A DNA stretch of 6,053 nucleotides from an uncultured Selenomonadales bacterium (lineage in GTDB: Bacteria > Bacillota_C > Negativicutes > Selenomonadales > Selenomonadaceae): contig CAMYWI010000101.1 of the NCBI GenBank assembly GCA_947302675.1, positions 1 through 6,053 on the forward strand, written 5' to 3'. The notes beneath the pieces were generated by a model that saw only the letters and a list, made by a program, of their open reading frames with translations, did no database searches and was not told the origin of the DNA. A program made the translations under genes and the position numbers. Positions 1-6,053 of this stretch are shown here, piece by piece; positions within the stretch are counted from its first letter, which is position 1; each line of letters starts with the position of its first letter.

Positions 1-84
1 GAGTCGGAGCAAAAACAAAATCGAATCGCCGAGCTTGAAACCGAAATTACCAAACTACAAAAAGCCGACAAATATTCACTCTGA
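1..84 (+). CDS. C-terminal end of an unidentified protein with a coiled-coil tail (5' partial)
   Basis: The frame beginning at base 1 is open for 27 codons and stops at TGA 82-84. The visible tail is rich in Glu, Lys and Gln. It places I9, L12, I16 and L19 at heptad a/d spacing, so it probably forms a short coiled coil, followed by a polar end (KADKYSL). This is too little to name a family; a regulator, a structural protein or a surface-protein stalk are all possible. The next gene starts 34 bases downstream on the same strand with no visible terminator between them, so the two may be co-transcribed. Confidence that this is coding is moderate, because it rests on an open frame, amino-acid composition and spacing only. 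Confidence 0.55.
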   Translation, partial: ESEQKQNRIAELETEITKLQKADKYSL

Positions 85-118
85 TTCAGAACGAATTTAA
101 ATAAAAAGGGTTGGTAAA
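85..118. other. Short intergenic gap before the carbonic anhydrase gene
   Basis: These 34 A/T-rich bases contain the ribosome binding site at 105-110. I see no hairpin terminator and no convincing pair of -35 and -10 elements, so read-through from the upstream gene is likely. Confidence 0.5.
105..110 (+). promoter_or_regulatory. Ribosome binding site for the gamma carbonic anhydrase gene
   Basis: The purine run AAAGGG lies 8 bases before the ATG at 119. This is a normal Shine-Dalgarno distance and supports that start. No in-frame alternative start nearby has a better site. Confidence 0.6.
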
Positions 119-670
119 ATGGAAGCGATAATTCTGCCGTACAAGGGCAAGGAGCCGAAGATTGCAAAGGACGTATTTGTTGCGCCAGGCTCGTCGGTTG
201 TCGGCGAGGTTGATATTGGCGCGGGATCGAGCATTTGGTTTGGCGCGACGGTTCGCGGCGACTTTCAGCCCGTGCGAATTGGCAACTACACAAATATTCA
301 AGACAACTGCACGGTTCACGTTATGGGCGACTCGCCGACCGAGATTGGCAACTACGTGACGATTGGGCACAACGCGATTATCCACTGCCGCAAAATCGGC
401 AACGACTGCTTGATTGGCATGGGTTCGATAATTCTGGGCTACTCGGAAATTGGCAACAACTGCATTATCGGCGCAGGTACGGTCATTACGCAGTACAAAA
501 AAATTCCGAACAATTCGCTTGTTTTCGGCAACCCCGCCAAGATTATGCGCGCCCTCCGCGACGATGAGATTGTCGCGCTCAGGACTTCCGCCATGCACTA
601 TTACGAGTGCGCCAAAGAATATGTCGTTCGTCTCGGCTTGACGGCTTGGAAAGACGGCGATGATTTTTAA
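119..670 (+). CDS. Gamma-class carbonic anhydrase family protein (YrdA/CamH/PaaY-like hexapeptide-repeat protein)
   Basis: This 183-residue protein has the usual length for the compact gamma carbonic anhydrase family. Residues about 12-140 are hexapeptide repeats of a left-handed beta helix, with repeated IGN/IGA turns, followed by a C-terminal alpha helix (about 147-172) that packs along the helix. The metal ligands of the family are present: H67 (TVHVMG), H84 and H89 (TIGHNAIIHC). So are the conserved Arg46-Asp48 pair (VRGD) and Gln61-Asp62 (IQDNC). By family knowledge these proteins are cytoplasmic trimers with Zn or Fe sites at subunit interfaces; some hydrate CO2, while others have no proven activity or act as thioesterase/acyltransferase-like proteins (PaaY, CaiE). 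The acidic loop of the archaeal Cam enzyme is absent, as in CamH/YrdA forms, so activity cannot be assumed. A terminator directly downstream separates it from the efflux operon. The family call is secure; the reaction is not. Confidence 0.93.
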   Translation: MEAIILPYKGKEPKIAKDVFVAPGSSVVGEVDIGAGSSIWFGATVRGDFQPVRIGNYTNIQDNCTVHVMGDSPTEIGNYVTIGHNAIIHCRKIGNDCLIGMGSIILGYSEIGNNCIIGAGTVITQYKKIPNNSLVFGNPAKIMRALRDDEIVALRTSAMHYYECAKEYVVRLGLTAWKDGDDF

Positions 671-689
671 ACGACGTTTGATAAAAATA

Positions 690-723
690 AAATCGGTGGG
701 CACAAAGCTTGCCGATTTTTTTT
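690..723 (+). terminator. Rho-independent terminator after the carbonic anhydrase gene
   Basis: The arm 690-701 (AAATCGGTGGGC) pairs with 707-718 (GCTTGCCGATTT) around a five-base loop (ACAAA, 702-706). There are three G-T wobble pairs in the upper stem. The 3' arm runs into eight consecutive T residues (716-723). This is the classic hairpin plus U-tract layout, 19 bases past the stop codon. The adaptor's promoter overlaps its 3' arm. Confidence 0.85.
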
Positions 724-737
724 GCTTAGGATACAAT
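709..737 (+). promoter_or_regulatory. Predicted sigma70-type promoter of the efflux operon, overlapping the terminator
   Basis: A -35 element TTGCCG (709-714, four of six matches to TTGACA) and a -10 element TACAAT (732-737, five of six matches to TATAAT) are separated by the optimal 17 bases. Transcription would start near 744, giving a leader of about 24 bases before the TTG start at 768. It sits exactly where a promoter is needed, between a terminator and the first gene of an overlapping operon. No clear operator inverted repeat is visible, and no regulator gene is recognisable beside it. Confidence 0.6.
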
Positions 738-755
738 GATAAAAAATTTTGGGAC

Positions 756-761
756 GGTGAG
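756..761 (+). promoter_or_regulatory. Ribosome binding site that sets the TTG start of the adaptor gene
   Basis: GGTGAG is complementary to the 3' end of 16S rRNA (it matches the GGTGA part of AAGGAGGTGATC). It lies 6 bases before TTG 768-770. It supports starting at this TTG, which gives a proper lipoprotein signal peptide, over the upstream in-frame ATG at 660. Confidence 0.6.
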
Positions 762-767
762 TTTCAT

Positions 768-1817
768 TTGAAGAAAAAATTTTTGTCGGCAATCGTCGCG
801 GCGAGTTTGTTGTTAGTCGGTTGCAAAGAAGAAGTCGCGACTCTGAAACCGCCGCTCGTCAAGGTTCAGCAAATAAAACTTTCCAACGCCGCGCAGGAAG
901 AAAATTATTCGGGCGTCGTTCGCGGTCGTTACGAAACGAATTTATCCTTCCAAGTCGGCGGCAAAATTATTTCTCGTGACGTGCAAGTCGGCTCGCTTGT
1001 TGGTGCGGGCGAAGTTTTGATGACGCTTGACCCGAAAGACCTTGCCGAACAATTCCGCAGTGCCGACGCGCAAGTTGTTTCGGCTCGCGCTCAGCTCGAA
1101 CTCGCCAAATCCAATCTCGAACGCTACACCGAACTTTTTAAATCGGAGGCGATTGCCGCCGTCGTCCTTGACCAATATCAAACTCAATTCGACGCCGCGC
1201 AAGCCGCCTTCGACGACGCTGTTGCTCAAGCCCGCCAAACTCAAAACGCCCTCGAATACACGACACTAACCGCTAACGCCGACGGCGTTATCTCGGAAGT
1301 TGCGGCGGAAGTCGGTCAAGTCGTCGCGGCGGGTCAAACCGTCTTAAAGCTCGTGCAGACCAATGAGCTTGAAGTCGTCGTCGACATTCCCGAAAACAAA
1401 ATCTCCGCCGTGCAAATCGGTCAGCGCGTCTCGATAAATTTCTGGGCGACAAATGAAACGGTTCGCGGCACCGTTCGCGAGATTTCTCCAATGGCTGATT
1501 CCGCCTCGCGAACTTTTACCGTGAAGATTTCTCTGCCCGAAGTCAGAAATATTCAGCTCGGCATGACTGCCAACGTCGTGATGACTTCCGCGACTTCGAC
1601 GAACGCGATTATCCTGCCCTTGAGCGCGATTTATCAGACGGGCGACGCCGCGCAGGTTTGGCTTGTCGAAGATGATAAAGTCGTTTTGAAAAAGGTTGAG
1701 GTCGTCGCCTTTGACGATAACAACGTTCAAGTTCGCGGACTCAATGCGGGCGATACGGTCGTCGTGGCGGGCGTCAACAAACTGCGCGACGGTCAAGCGG
1801 TAAGGACGGGTGATTGA
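768..1817 (+). CDS. RND efflux periplasmic adaptor, lipoprotein (HlyD/MFP family)
   Basis: From TTG 768 the product is 349 residues. It begins with a lipoprotein signal: basic KKK (2-4), a hydrophobic core and lipobox L16-V17-G18-C19, so the mature protein should be lipidated at C19 and anchored in the inner membrane facing the periplasm. The domain order is that of RND adaptors. Two lipoyl half-motifs (about 47-88 and 166-197) flank an alpha-helical hairpin (about 90-163). A beta-barrel (about 200-272) carries the common SRTFTVK segment (247-253), and a membrane-proximal domain (about 278-347) follows. By family knowledge it bridges the inner-membrane pump to a TolC-like channel. It overlaps the permease gene by 8 bases, which supports one pump complex. 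The frame stays open back to an ATG at 660, but that start would lie inside the carbonic anhydrase gene, run through the terminator and bury the signal peptide. Substrate cannot be read from sequence. Confidence 0.92.
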   Translation: MKKKFLSAIVAASLLLVGCKEEVATLKPPLVKVQQIKLSNAAQEENYSGVVRGRYETNLSFQVGGKIISRDVQVGSLVGAGEVLMTLDPKDLAEQFRSADAQVVSARAQLELAKSNLERYTELFKSEAIAAVVLDQYQTQFDAAQAAFDDAVAQARQTQNALEYTTLTANADGVISEVAAEVGQVVAAGQTVLKLVQTNELEVVVDIPENKISAVQIGQRVSINFWATNETVRGTVREISPMADSASRTFTVKISLPEVRNIQLGMTANVVMTSATSTNAIILPLSAIYQTGDAAQVWLVEDDKVVLKKVEVVAFDDNNVQVRGLNAGDTVVVAGVNKLRDGQAVRTGD

Positions 1818-4800
1818 CTTGCGCAACTTAACGGAGCTTTCACTCAACAACAAAAGTCTCGTGTGGTATTTTATCGTCGTGGCGTTCGTGGGCGGAATTT
1901 TTTCTTACTTCGCGCTGGGGCGCATGGAAGATCCAAAATTCGTCGTGCGTGAAATGCTCGTGGCGGCGTATTGGCCGGGCGCGACCGCTTACGAAATGCA
2001 AGAGCAAGTTACCGACAAGCTCGAAAAAAAATTGCAGGACATTCCTAATCTTGACTACTTAGAAAGTGAAACGCGACCCGGCTCGACGATAATTTATGTC
2101 CGGCTCAACGACGAACCTTCGACTGAACAAATCCGTCCGACGTGGCGCGACGTTCGCAACTACTGCACGGATATTCAAAGCGAATTGCCCGAAGGCGTCG
2201 TCGGTCCTTTCTTCAACGATACTTATGATGAAGTTTTTGGTTCGATTTACGCGCTGACGGGCGACGGTTTTTCTTATGAGGAACTTCGCCGCTACGCTGA
2301 AGAAATTCGCCGCCTGCTACTCGGCATTGACGACGTAAAAAAAATTGAACTTGTCGGCGTGCAAGAGGAGGTTGTTTACGTCGAGATTGAGCACGTCAAA
2401 CTTTCCGAGCTGGGAATAAGCTCGCAAGTCATTTCCGAGACGCTCGCCGCGCAGAACGCGATGACGCCCGCCGGCATGGTCGAGACTTCAAGCGACAATG
2501 TTTATTTGCGCGTGACGGGAATTTTCGACGACGTTGACGAAATAAAGAGCTTGCCGATAAATGCGGCGGGCAGGATTTTCAGACTCGGCGACATTGCCAA
2601 AGTCGAGCGGCGATTCATCGATCCGCCCGCGCCCAAAATGTTTTTCAACGGCGAACCCGCGATTGGAATTGCGGTGGCAATGGAAGACGGCGGAAATATT
2701 ATACAGCTCGGCGAGGAACTGCGCGACATGACGGAGCAAATCCAACAAGAGTTGCCGCTGGGGCTTGAACTTCATCAAGTTTCCGACCAACCGCAAGTCG
2801 TCGAAGAATCAATCGGCGAGTTCGTCGAAACTTTACTCTTGGCAATCGTAATCGTCTTGGCTGTGAGTTTCGCGAGCTTAGGCGTGCGGACGGGGCTTGT
2901 CGTGGCGGGTTGCATACCGCTCGTGTTAGCGGCGACTTTTTGTTTCATGTACGCGCTTGGAATTGACCTGCACAAAGTTTCGCTCGGCTCGCTGATAATC
3001 GCGCTGGGCTTGCTTGTCGACGACGCGATAATTGCAGTGGAAATGATGAGCGTGCAACTTGAGCGCGGGCTTAGTCGATTTGACGCGGCGTGTCATGCCT
3101 TCAACGTCACGGCAAAACCTATGCTGACGGGCACGCTGATAACCTGCGCGGGCTTTATCCCCGTTGCGTTTGCAAAGGGCGTGGCGAGCGAATTTTGCCG
3201 CGACATGTTTTGGGTCGTGTGCATTGCGCTGTTGTTGAGCTGGATAGTTTCAGTCATGGTCGCGCCGCTTTTCGGGACGTACATTATCCGCGTCGAGAAG
3301 AAATCGGAGGGCGAGCTTTACGACAGCCGCTTTTACAAAATATTCCGGCGCGTGTTGGAAATTTTCTTGCGCAATAAAATTTTGGTGTTGAGCGGGACAA
3401 TCTGTGTGTTCGCCGTGACAATCTTCGCGTCGGATTTTGTTCAGGAAGAATTTTTCCCGCCGTCGACGCGCCCCGAAATCTTAATAGAGTTAAACTTGCC
3501 CGAAGGCTCCTCGTTGGCAGCGACGCAAGCGGAGGCTGACCGCTTTGCTAACTTCCTCAACAGCGAGCGCGACAACTTGAAAAATTTCGCTTACTACGTT
3601 GGAGAGGATACACCGCGTTTTGTGCTGACGATTGATCCAAAAGTTGAAGCCGATAATATGGCGAAGTTCGTCGTCACTGCCAAAGACGATAACCGTGACG
3701 AGTTGATAGAAAAGATTCGTCGTGAGATTGAAGAAAATTTTCCGCTCGTTCGCGCGAATATCCAACTGATTCAGACGGGACCGCCCGCCGATTATCCGAT
3801 TATGCTCCGCGTCGCCGGTACCGATATTGATAAAGTTCACGCGCTCGCCGCGCAGGTTGCCGACCTCATTGAGCAAGATTCAAACGTCGTCGACATCAAC
3901 TTTGACTGGAACGAGAAATCCAAAGTCGTGCGCGTGGAACTTGACCAGGATAAACTTCGCGCGCTCGGCGTCTCAAGTCAAGCGGTTAAGTCGACGCTCT
4001 ACACCGAAATAACTGGTGCGAAAGTCTCCGAGTTCTACACGGGCGACAGGACGGTTGACATTGACTTGCGCCTTGTCGCCGACGACAGGAATAATCTTGC
4101 CGCGCTGAAAAATCTGCCGATATATCTCGGCGAGGCGGGCTACGTTCCGCTTGAGCAAATTGCCAAAATTTCCTTCGACGCGGAGTTTGGCTTAATCAAT
4201 CGTCGAAACCTCAAGCCGACAATCACGGTGCAGGCAGATATTTTATCGGGCACGGCAAGCGACGCCGCGCAGATAGCTTTTGACGCGACGGAAGACTTGC
4301 GCAAAAATTTACCGCTCGGCTACTCAATCGAACCGGGCGGCGACCTTGAGCAAGGCGACAAATCGACAGAGAATTTGCTAGCAATGTTGCCGCTCGTCGT
4401 GTTCGTAATCATGACGCTGTTGATGTTCCAACTGCACGACGCGAAGGCAATGTTCTTGACGCTGTTGACCGCGCCGCTCGGAATAATCGGCGTAATCTTC
4501 GCGCTTATAATCTTGTCGAGACCGCTGGGTTTCGTGGCGGAGCTGGGAGTAATCGCGCTGTCGGGCATGATAATTCGCAACTCGGTAATTCTAATCGACC
4601 AAATTCAACAGCACGAGGCGGCGGGCGAAAGTCTTCACGACGCGATAATCGACTCGGCAATTTTGCGCTTCCGCCCAATCATGTTGACGGCGGCGGCGGC
4701 GATACTGGGCATGTTGCCGCTAATGCTCAGCGTCTTTTGGGGACCAATGGCGGTCGCAATCGCGGGCGGCTTGCTCGTGGCGACGGTCTTAACACTTTTA

Positions 4801-4857
4801 GTCTTGCCCGTCATGTACGCGGCAGTTTATTTCGGAAGGAGTAAAAAAAATGATTGA
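1810..4857 (+). CDS. RND family efflux pump inner-membrane permease (AcrB/TriC-like)
   Basis: The product is 1015 residues, full length for the AcrB/MexB-type family. It has the duplicated layout: TM1 (about 17-36), first periplasmic porter region (about 40-330), TM2-TM6 (about 334-488), TM7 (about 522-541), second periplasmic region (about 545-850), and TM8-TM12 (about 856-1007). The TM4 proton-relay pair is present as D404-D405 (GLLVDDAIIAVE). In TM10 the position of AcrB Lys940 holds Arg923 (GMIIRNSVILID), a variant I recall from TriC-like members. By family knowledge it is a trimeric proton-driven exporter working with the adaptor encoded just upstream. The GTG start gives an 8-base overlap with the adaptor, identical in form to the next junction. 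An in-frame TTG at 1819, with GGTGA (1809-1813) five bases before it, is an alternative that would remove only three residues. Drug, metal, dye or lipid-like substrates all remain possible. Confidence 0.95.
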   Translation: MIDLRNLTELSLNNKSLVWYFIVVAFVGGIFSYFALGRMEDPKFVVREMLVAAYWPGATAYEMQEQVTDKLEKKLQDIPNLDYLESETRPGSTIIYVRLNDEPSTEQIRPTWRDVRNYCTDIQSELPEGVVGPFFNDTYDEVFGSIYALTGDGFSYEELRRYAEEIRRLLLGIDDVKKIELVGVQEEVVYVEIEHVKLSELGISSQVISETLAAQNAMTPAGMVETSSDNVYLRVTGIFDDVDEIKSLPINAAGRIFRLGDIAKVERRFIDPPAPKMFFNGEPAIGIAVAMEDGGNIIQLGEELRDMTEQIQQELPLGLELHQVSDQPQVVEESIGEFVETLLLAIVIVLAVSFASLGVRTGLVVAGCIPLVLAATFCFMYALGIDLHKVSLGSLIIALGLLVDDAIIAVEMMSVQLERGLSRFDAACHAFNVTAKPMLTGTLITCAGFIPVAFAKGVASEFCRDMFWVVCIALLLSWIVSVMVAPLFGTYIIRVEKKSEGELYDSRFYKIFRRVLEIFLRNKILVLSGTICVFAVTIFASDFVQEEFFPPSTRPEILIELNLPEGSSLAATQAEADRFANFLNSERDNLKNFAYYVGEDTPRFVLTIDPKVEADNMAKFVVTAKDDNRDELIEKIRREIEENFPLVRANIQLIQTGPPADYPIMLRVAGTDIDKVHALAAQVADLIEQDSNVVDINFDWNEKSKVVRVELDQDKLRALGVSSQAVKSTLYTEITGAKVSEFYTGDRTVDIDLRLVADDRNNLAALKNLPIYLGEAGYVPLEQIAKISFDAEFGLINRRNLKPTITVQADILSGTASDAAQIAFDATEDLRKNLPLGYSIEPGGDLEQGDKSTENLLAMLPLVVFVIMTLLMFQLHDAKAMFLTLLTAPLGIIGVIFALIILSRPLGFVAELGVIALSGMIIRNSVILIDQIQQHEAAGESLHDAIIDSAILRFRPIMLTAAAAILGMLPLMLSVFWGPMAVAIAGGLLVATVLTLLVLPVMYAAVYFGRSKKND
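4836..4841 (+). promoter_or_regulatory. Strong ribosome binding site inside the permease gene for the DUF2156-STAS gene
   Basis: AAGGAG lies within the last codons of the permease gene, 8 bases before ATG 4850, followed by a run of A. It is the best Shine-Dalgarno site in the window. It shows that the downstream gene is translated from its own start within the operon, with possible coupling through the 8-base overlap. Confidence 0.85.
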
Positions 4858-6053
4858 GTTTCAAGACTTCGGCTTTGAGGACAACGAACGCTATTCGGAA
4901 TATCTCAAGCGTTGCATTCAAATTCCGTCGAATGCCTCGCCGATGCTAATTCTCGCCGCTAAGGAAAAGTATGATGTTCGGCGTGCTTACGTCGATAATC
5001 TTTGCTGGCAAAAGTTTTCTATTGGCGACACGGAATTTTGGGGGGCACCGGTCGGCGAATGGGACGAAATTAATTGGCGGAAAGTTTTCGCCAAAAATGT
5101 GCCAGCGGGTACCGTCTTTGATTTGGTGCCGGAATATCTTGTCAAGCTTTGGCAACGCGAACTCGGCTCGGCGATTGAGATTAAGGACGACCGCGACTAC
5201 TGGGATTATATTTTGTACCTCGACCACATGGAAAATCTTAGCGGCAAAAAGTTTAAAAGCATTCGCAACGCCAAAAACTCTTTTGAGAAAAAATACAACT
5301 ACGAGGTTGAAGAGATAACGCCGAAAATTTTTGACGAGCTTAGGGCTTTTCAAATCGGTGCGGAAAAAGACCTTCAAGACCGCGTCGAAAACACCGAATT
5401 TGCTCAAAATGATAATTCAGATTTTTTGTTCGCGCTTGAGCATTGGGACGAGCTGAAAAATTTATTCGGTGCTGTGATTCGCGTGGACGGAAAGATTGTC
5501 GCCTATTTTTTGGACGAACAAATTGACGAGACGCACTCAATCGCGCCCTTTGCGAAGACCGATTACAATTTTACCGGCGCGAATCAATTTGCCTATTGGT
5601 ATGAAGCCAAGATGAGTTTGGAGCGCGGCATTTTGACGGAAAACATTATGGACGACGTGGGCGAAGAAAATTTGCGCTTCTTTAAGGAGCACCTCTATCC
5701 GCTGGTCATGATGAAAAAATACGTCGTGACTTACGTACCCGTCGAAAAATTTCGCGCCGTGAAAATTTCTTCCGTGCTCAACGAAAACAATTTGACGATA
5801 AAACTTTCGGGCAAGCTTAACACGGACGCGGCGAACAGTTCAAAGGACGAAATTTTATCTGCACTCGACGGCGCGGAGAAAGTTCTCTTCGACTTGGACG
5901 GCTTGGAATATATTTCTTCGTCGGGCTTGAGGATTTTGGTCGCGGCGTTTAAGAAAGTCAAAGCGGCGGGCGGCACGATGACGATTAAAAATGTCGGCGA
6001 GCAAGTCCGCGAGGTTTTGGATATGACGGGCTTCGCGCAGATTTTCAACGTGG
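4850..6053 (+). CDS. DUF2156 (phosphatidylglycerol lysyltransferase C-terminal-like) and STAS domain fusion protein, 3' partial
   Basis: The frame from ATG 4850 stays open for 401 codons to the window edge. Residues about 1-297 resemble stand-alone DUF2156/LPG_synthase_C proteins, the double GNAT-like fold of MprF-type aminoacyl-phosphatidylglycerol synthases. Key signatures are the LSGKKFKSIRNAKNSFEKKY stretch (130-149) and TENIMDDVGEENLRFFKEH (263-281), followed by YPLVMMKKY (283-291). No membrane segments are visible, so this part is probably cytosolic. Residues about 303-401 form a STAS domain of the SpoIIAA/RsbV kind: VLFDLDGLEYISSSGLRILV (345-364), with S357 at the phospho-acceptor position, then the EVLDMTGFAQIF segment (388-399) near the usual domain end. 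Probably only a few residues are missing, though another domain could follow. STAS proteins of this type are switched by an anti-sigma kinase and a PP2C phosphatase. The combined function is unknown; aminoacyl transfer or lipid-linked regulation is inference. Confidence 0.85.
   Translation, partial: MIEFQDFGFEDNERYSEYLKRCIQIPSNASPMLILAAKEKYDVRRAYVDNLCWQKFSIGDTEFWGAPVGEWDEINWRKVFAKNVPAGTVFDLVPEYLVKLWQRELGSAIEIKDDRDYWDYILYLDHMENLSGKKFKSIRNAKNSFEKKYNYEVEEITPKIFDELRAFQIGAEKDLQDRVENTEFAQNDNSDFLFALEHWDELKNLFGAVIRVDGKIVAYFLDEQIDETHSIAPFAKTDYNFTGANQFAYWYEAKMSLERGILTENIMDDVGEENLRFFKEHLYPLVMMKKYVVTYVPVEKFRAVKISSVLNENNLTIKLSGKLNTDAANSSKDEILSALDGAEKVLFDLDGLEYISSSGLRILVAAFKKVKAAGGTMTIKNVGEQVREVLDMTGFAQIFNV

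Noticed and set aside
86..736. 216-codon open frame on the - strand across the carbonic anhydrase gene
   Set aside because: It lies opposite a well-supported gene, has low-complexity Ala/Asn/Arg/Val-rich composition, shows no domain and would cross the terminator region. It is a shadow of the + strand gene.
741..750. A/T palindrome-like AAAAAATTTT downstream of the -10 element as a possible operator
   Set aside because: It is short and purely A/T in an A/T-rich spacer, with no partner half-site; this is not enough to call a regulator binding site.
1344..1853. 169-codon open frame on the - strand across the adaptor/permease junction
   Set aside because: It is antisense to two clear gene families, has no recognisable motif and arises from the codon bias of the + strand genes.
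4971..5318. 115-codon + strand open frame in another phase inside the DUF2156 region
   Set aside because: It has no ribosome binding site and its Arg/Lys/Thr-rich composition is typical of an off-frame reading. The overlapping frame encodes conserved motifs.
4946..5407. 153-codon open frame on the - strand within the DUF2156-STAS gene
   Set aside because: The + strand frame from 4850 has family motifs, a strong ribosome binding site and stays open to the window end; the - strand frame has none of these.
1..6053. Search for CRISPR arrays, tRNA/rRNA genes, insertion sequences or attachment sites
   Set aside because: I saw no regularly spaced direct repeats, cloverleaf-like segments, transposase motifs or terminal inverted repeats. 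The short GTCGTCG and GCGGCG runs follow codon use.

Overview
The window looks like part of a chromosome from a diderm (outer-membrane) anaerobic or facultative bacterium. A lipoprotein RND adaptor plus an inner-membrane RND pump implies an outer membrane. The strong AAGGAG and GGTGA ribosome binding sites, TTG and GTG starts, and a DUF2156-type protein together suggest a diderm Firmicute such as the Negativicutes. That placement is inference, not proof. All recognised genes are on the + strand and the region is dense: the only gaps are 34 and 97 bases.

Layout. Bases 1-84 are the last codons of an unidentified protein ending in a short coiled coil. Bases 119-670 encode a complete gamma-class carbonic anhydrase-like left-handed beta-helix protein with all three metal-binding histidines. 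A rho-independent terminator (690-723) follows. A good sigma70-type promoter (709-737) overlaps its 3' arm and should start a new operon.

That operon has three genes that overlap one another. The first is a lipoprotein RND periplasmic adaptor (768-1817, TTG start). The second is a full-length RND permease (1810-4857, GTG start). The third is a protein (4850 to beyond the window end) that joins a phosphatidylglycerol lysyltransferase-type acyltransferase region (DUF2156/LPG_synthase_C) to a C-terminal STAS domain of the anti-sigma-factor-antagonist kind. The two gene junctions are built the same way: an 8-base overlap reading (G/A)TGATTGA. The adaptor and permease would form the inner-membrane and periplasmic parts of a tripartite efflux pump; no TolC-type outer membrane channel lies in the window.

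The most unusual item is the DUF2156-STAS fusion and its tight coupling to an efflux pump. It suggests a link between partner-switch type regulation, envelope or aminoacyl-transfer chemistry, and efflux. The link is inferred from gene order; the domain assignments rest on motifs read directly from the translation.
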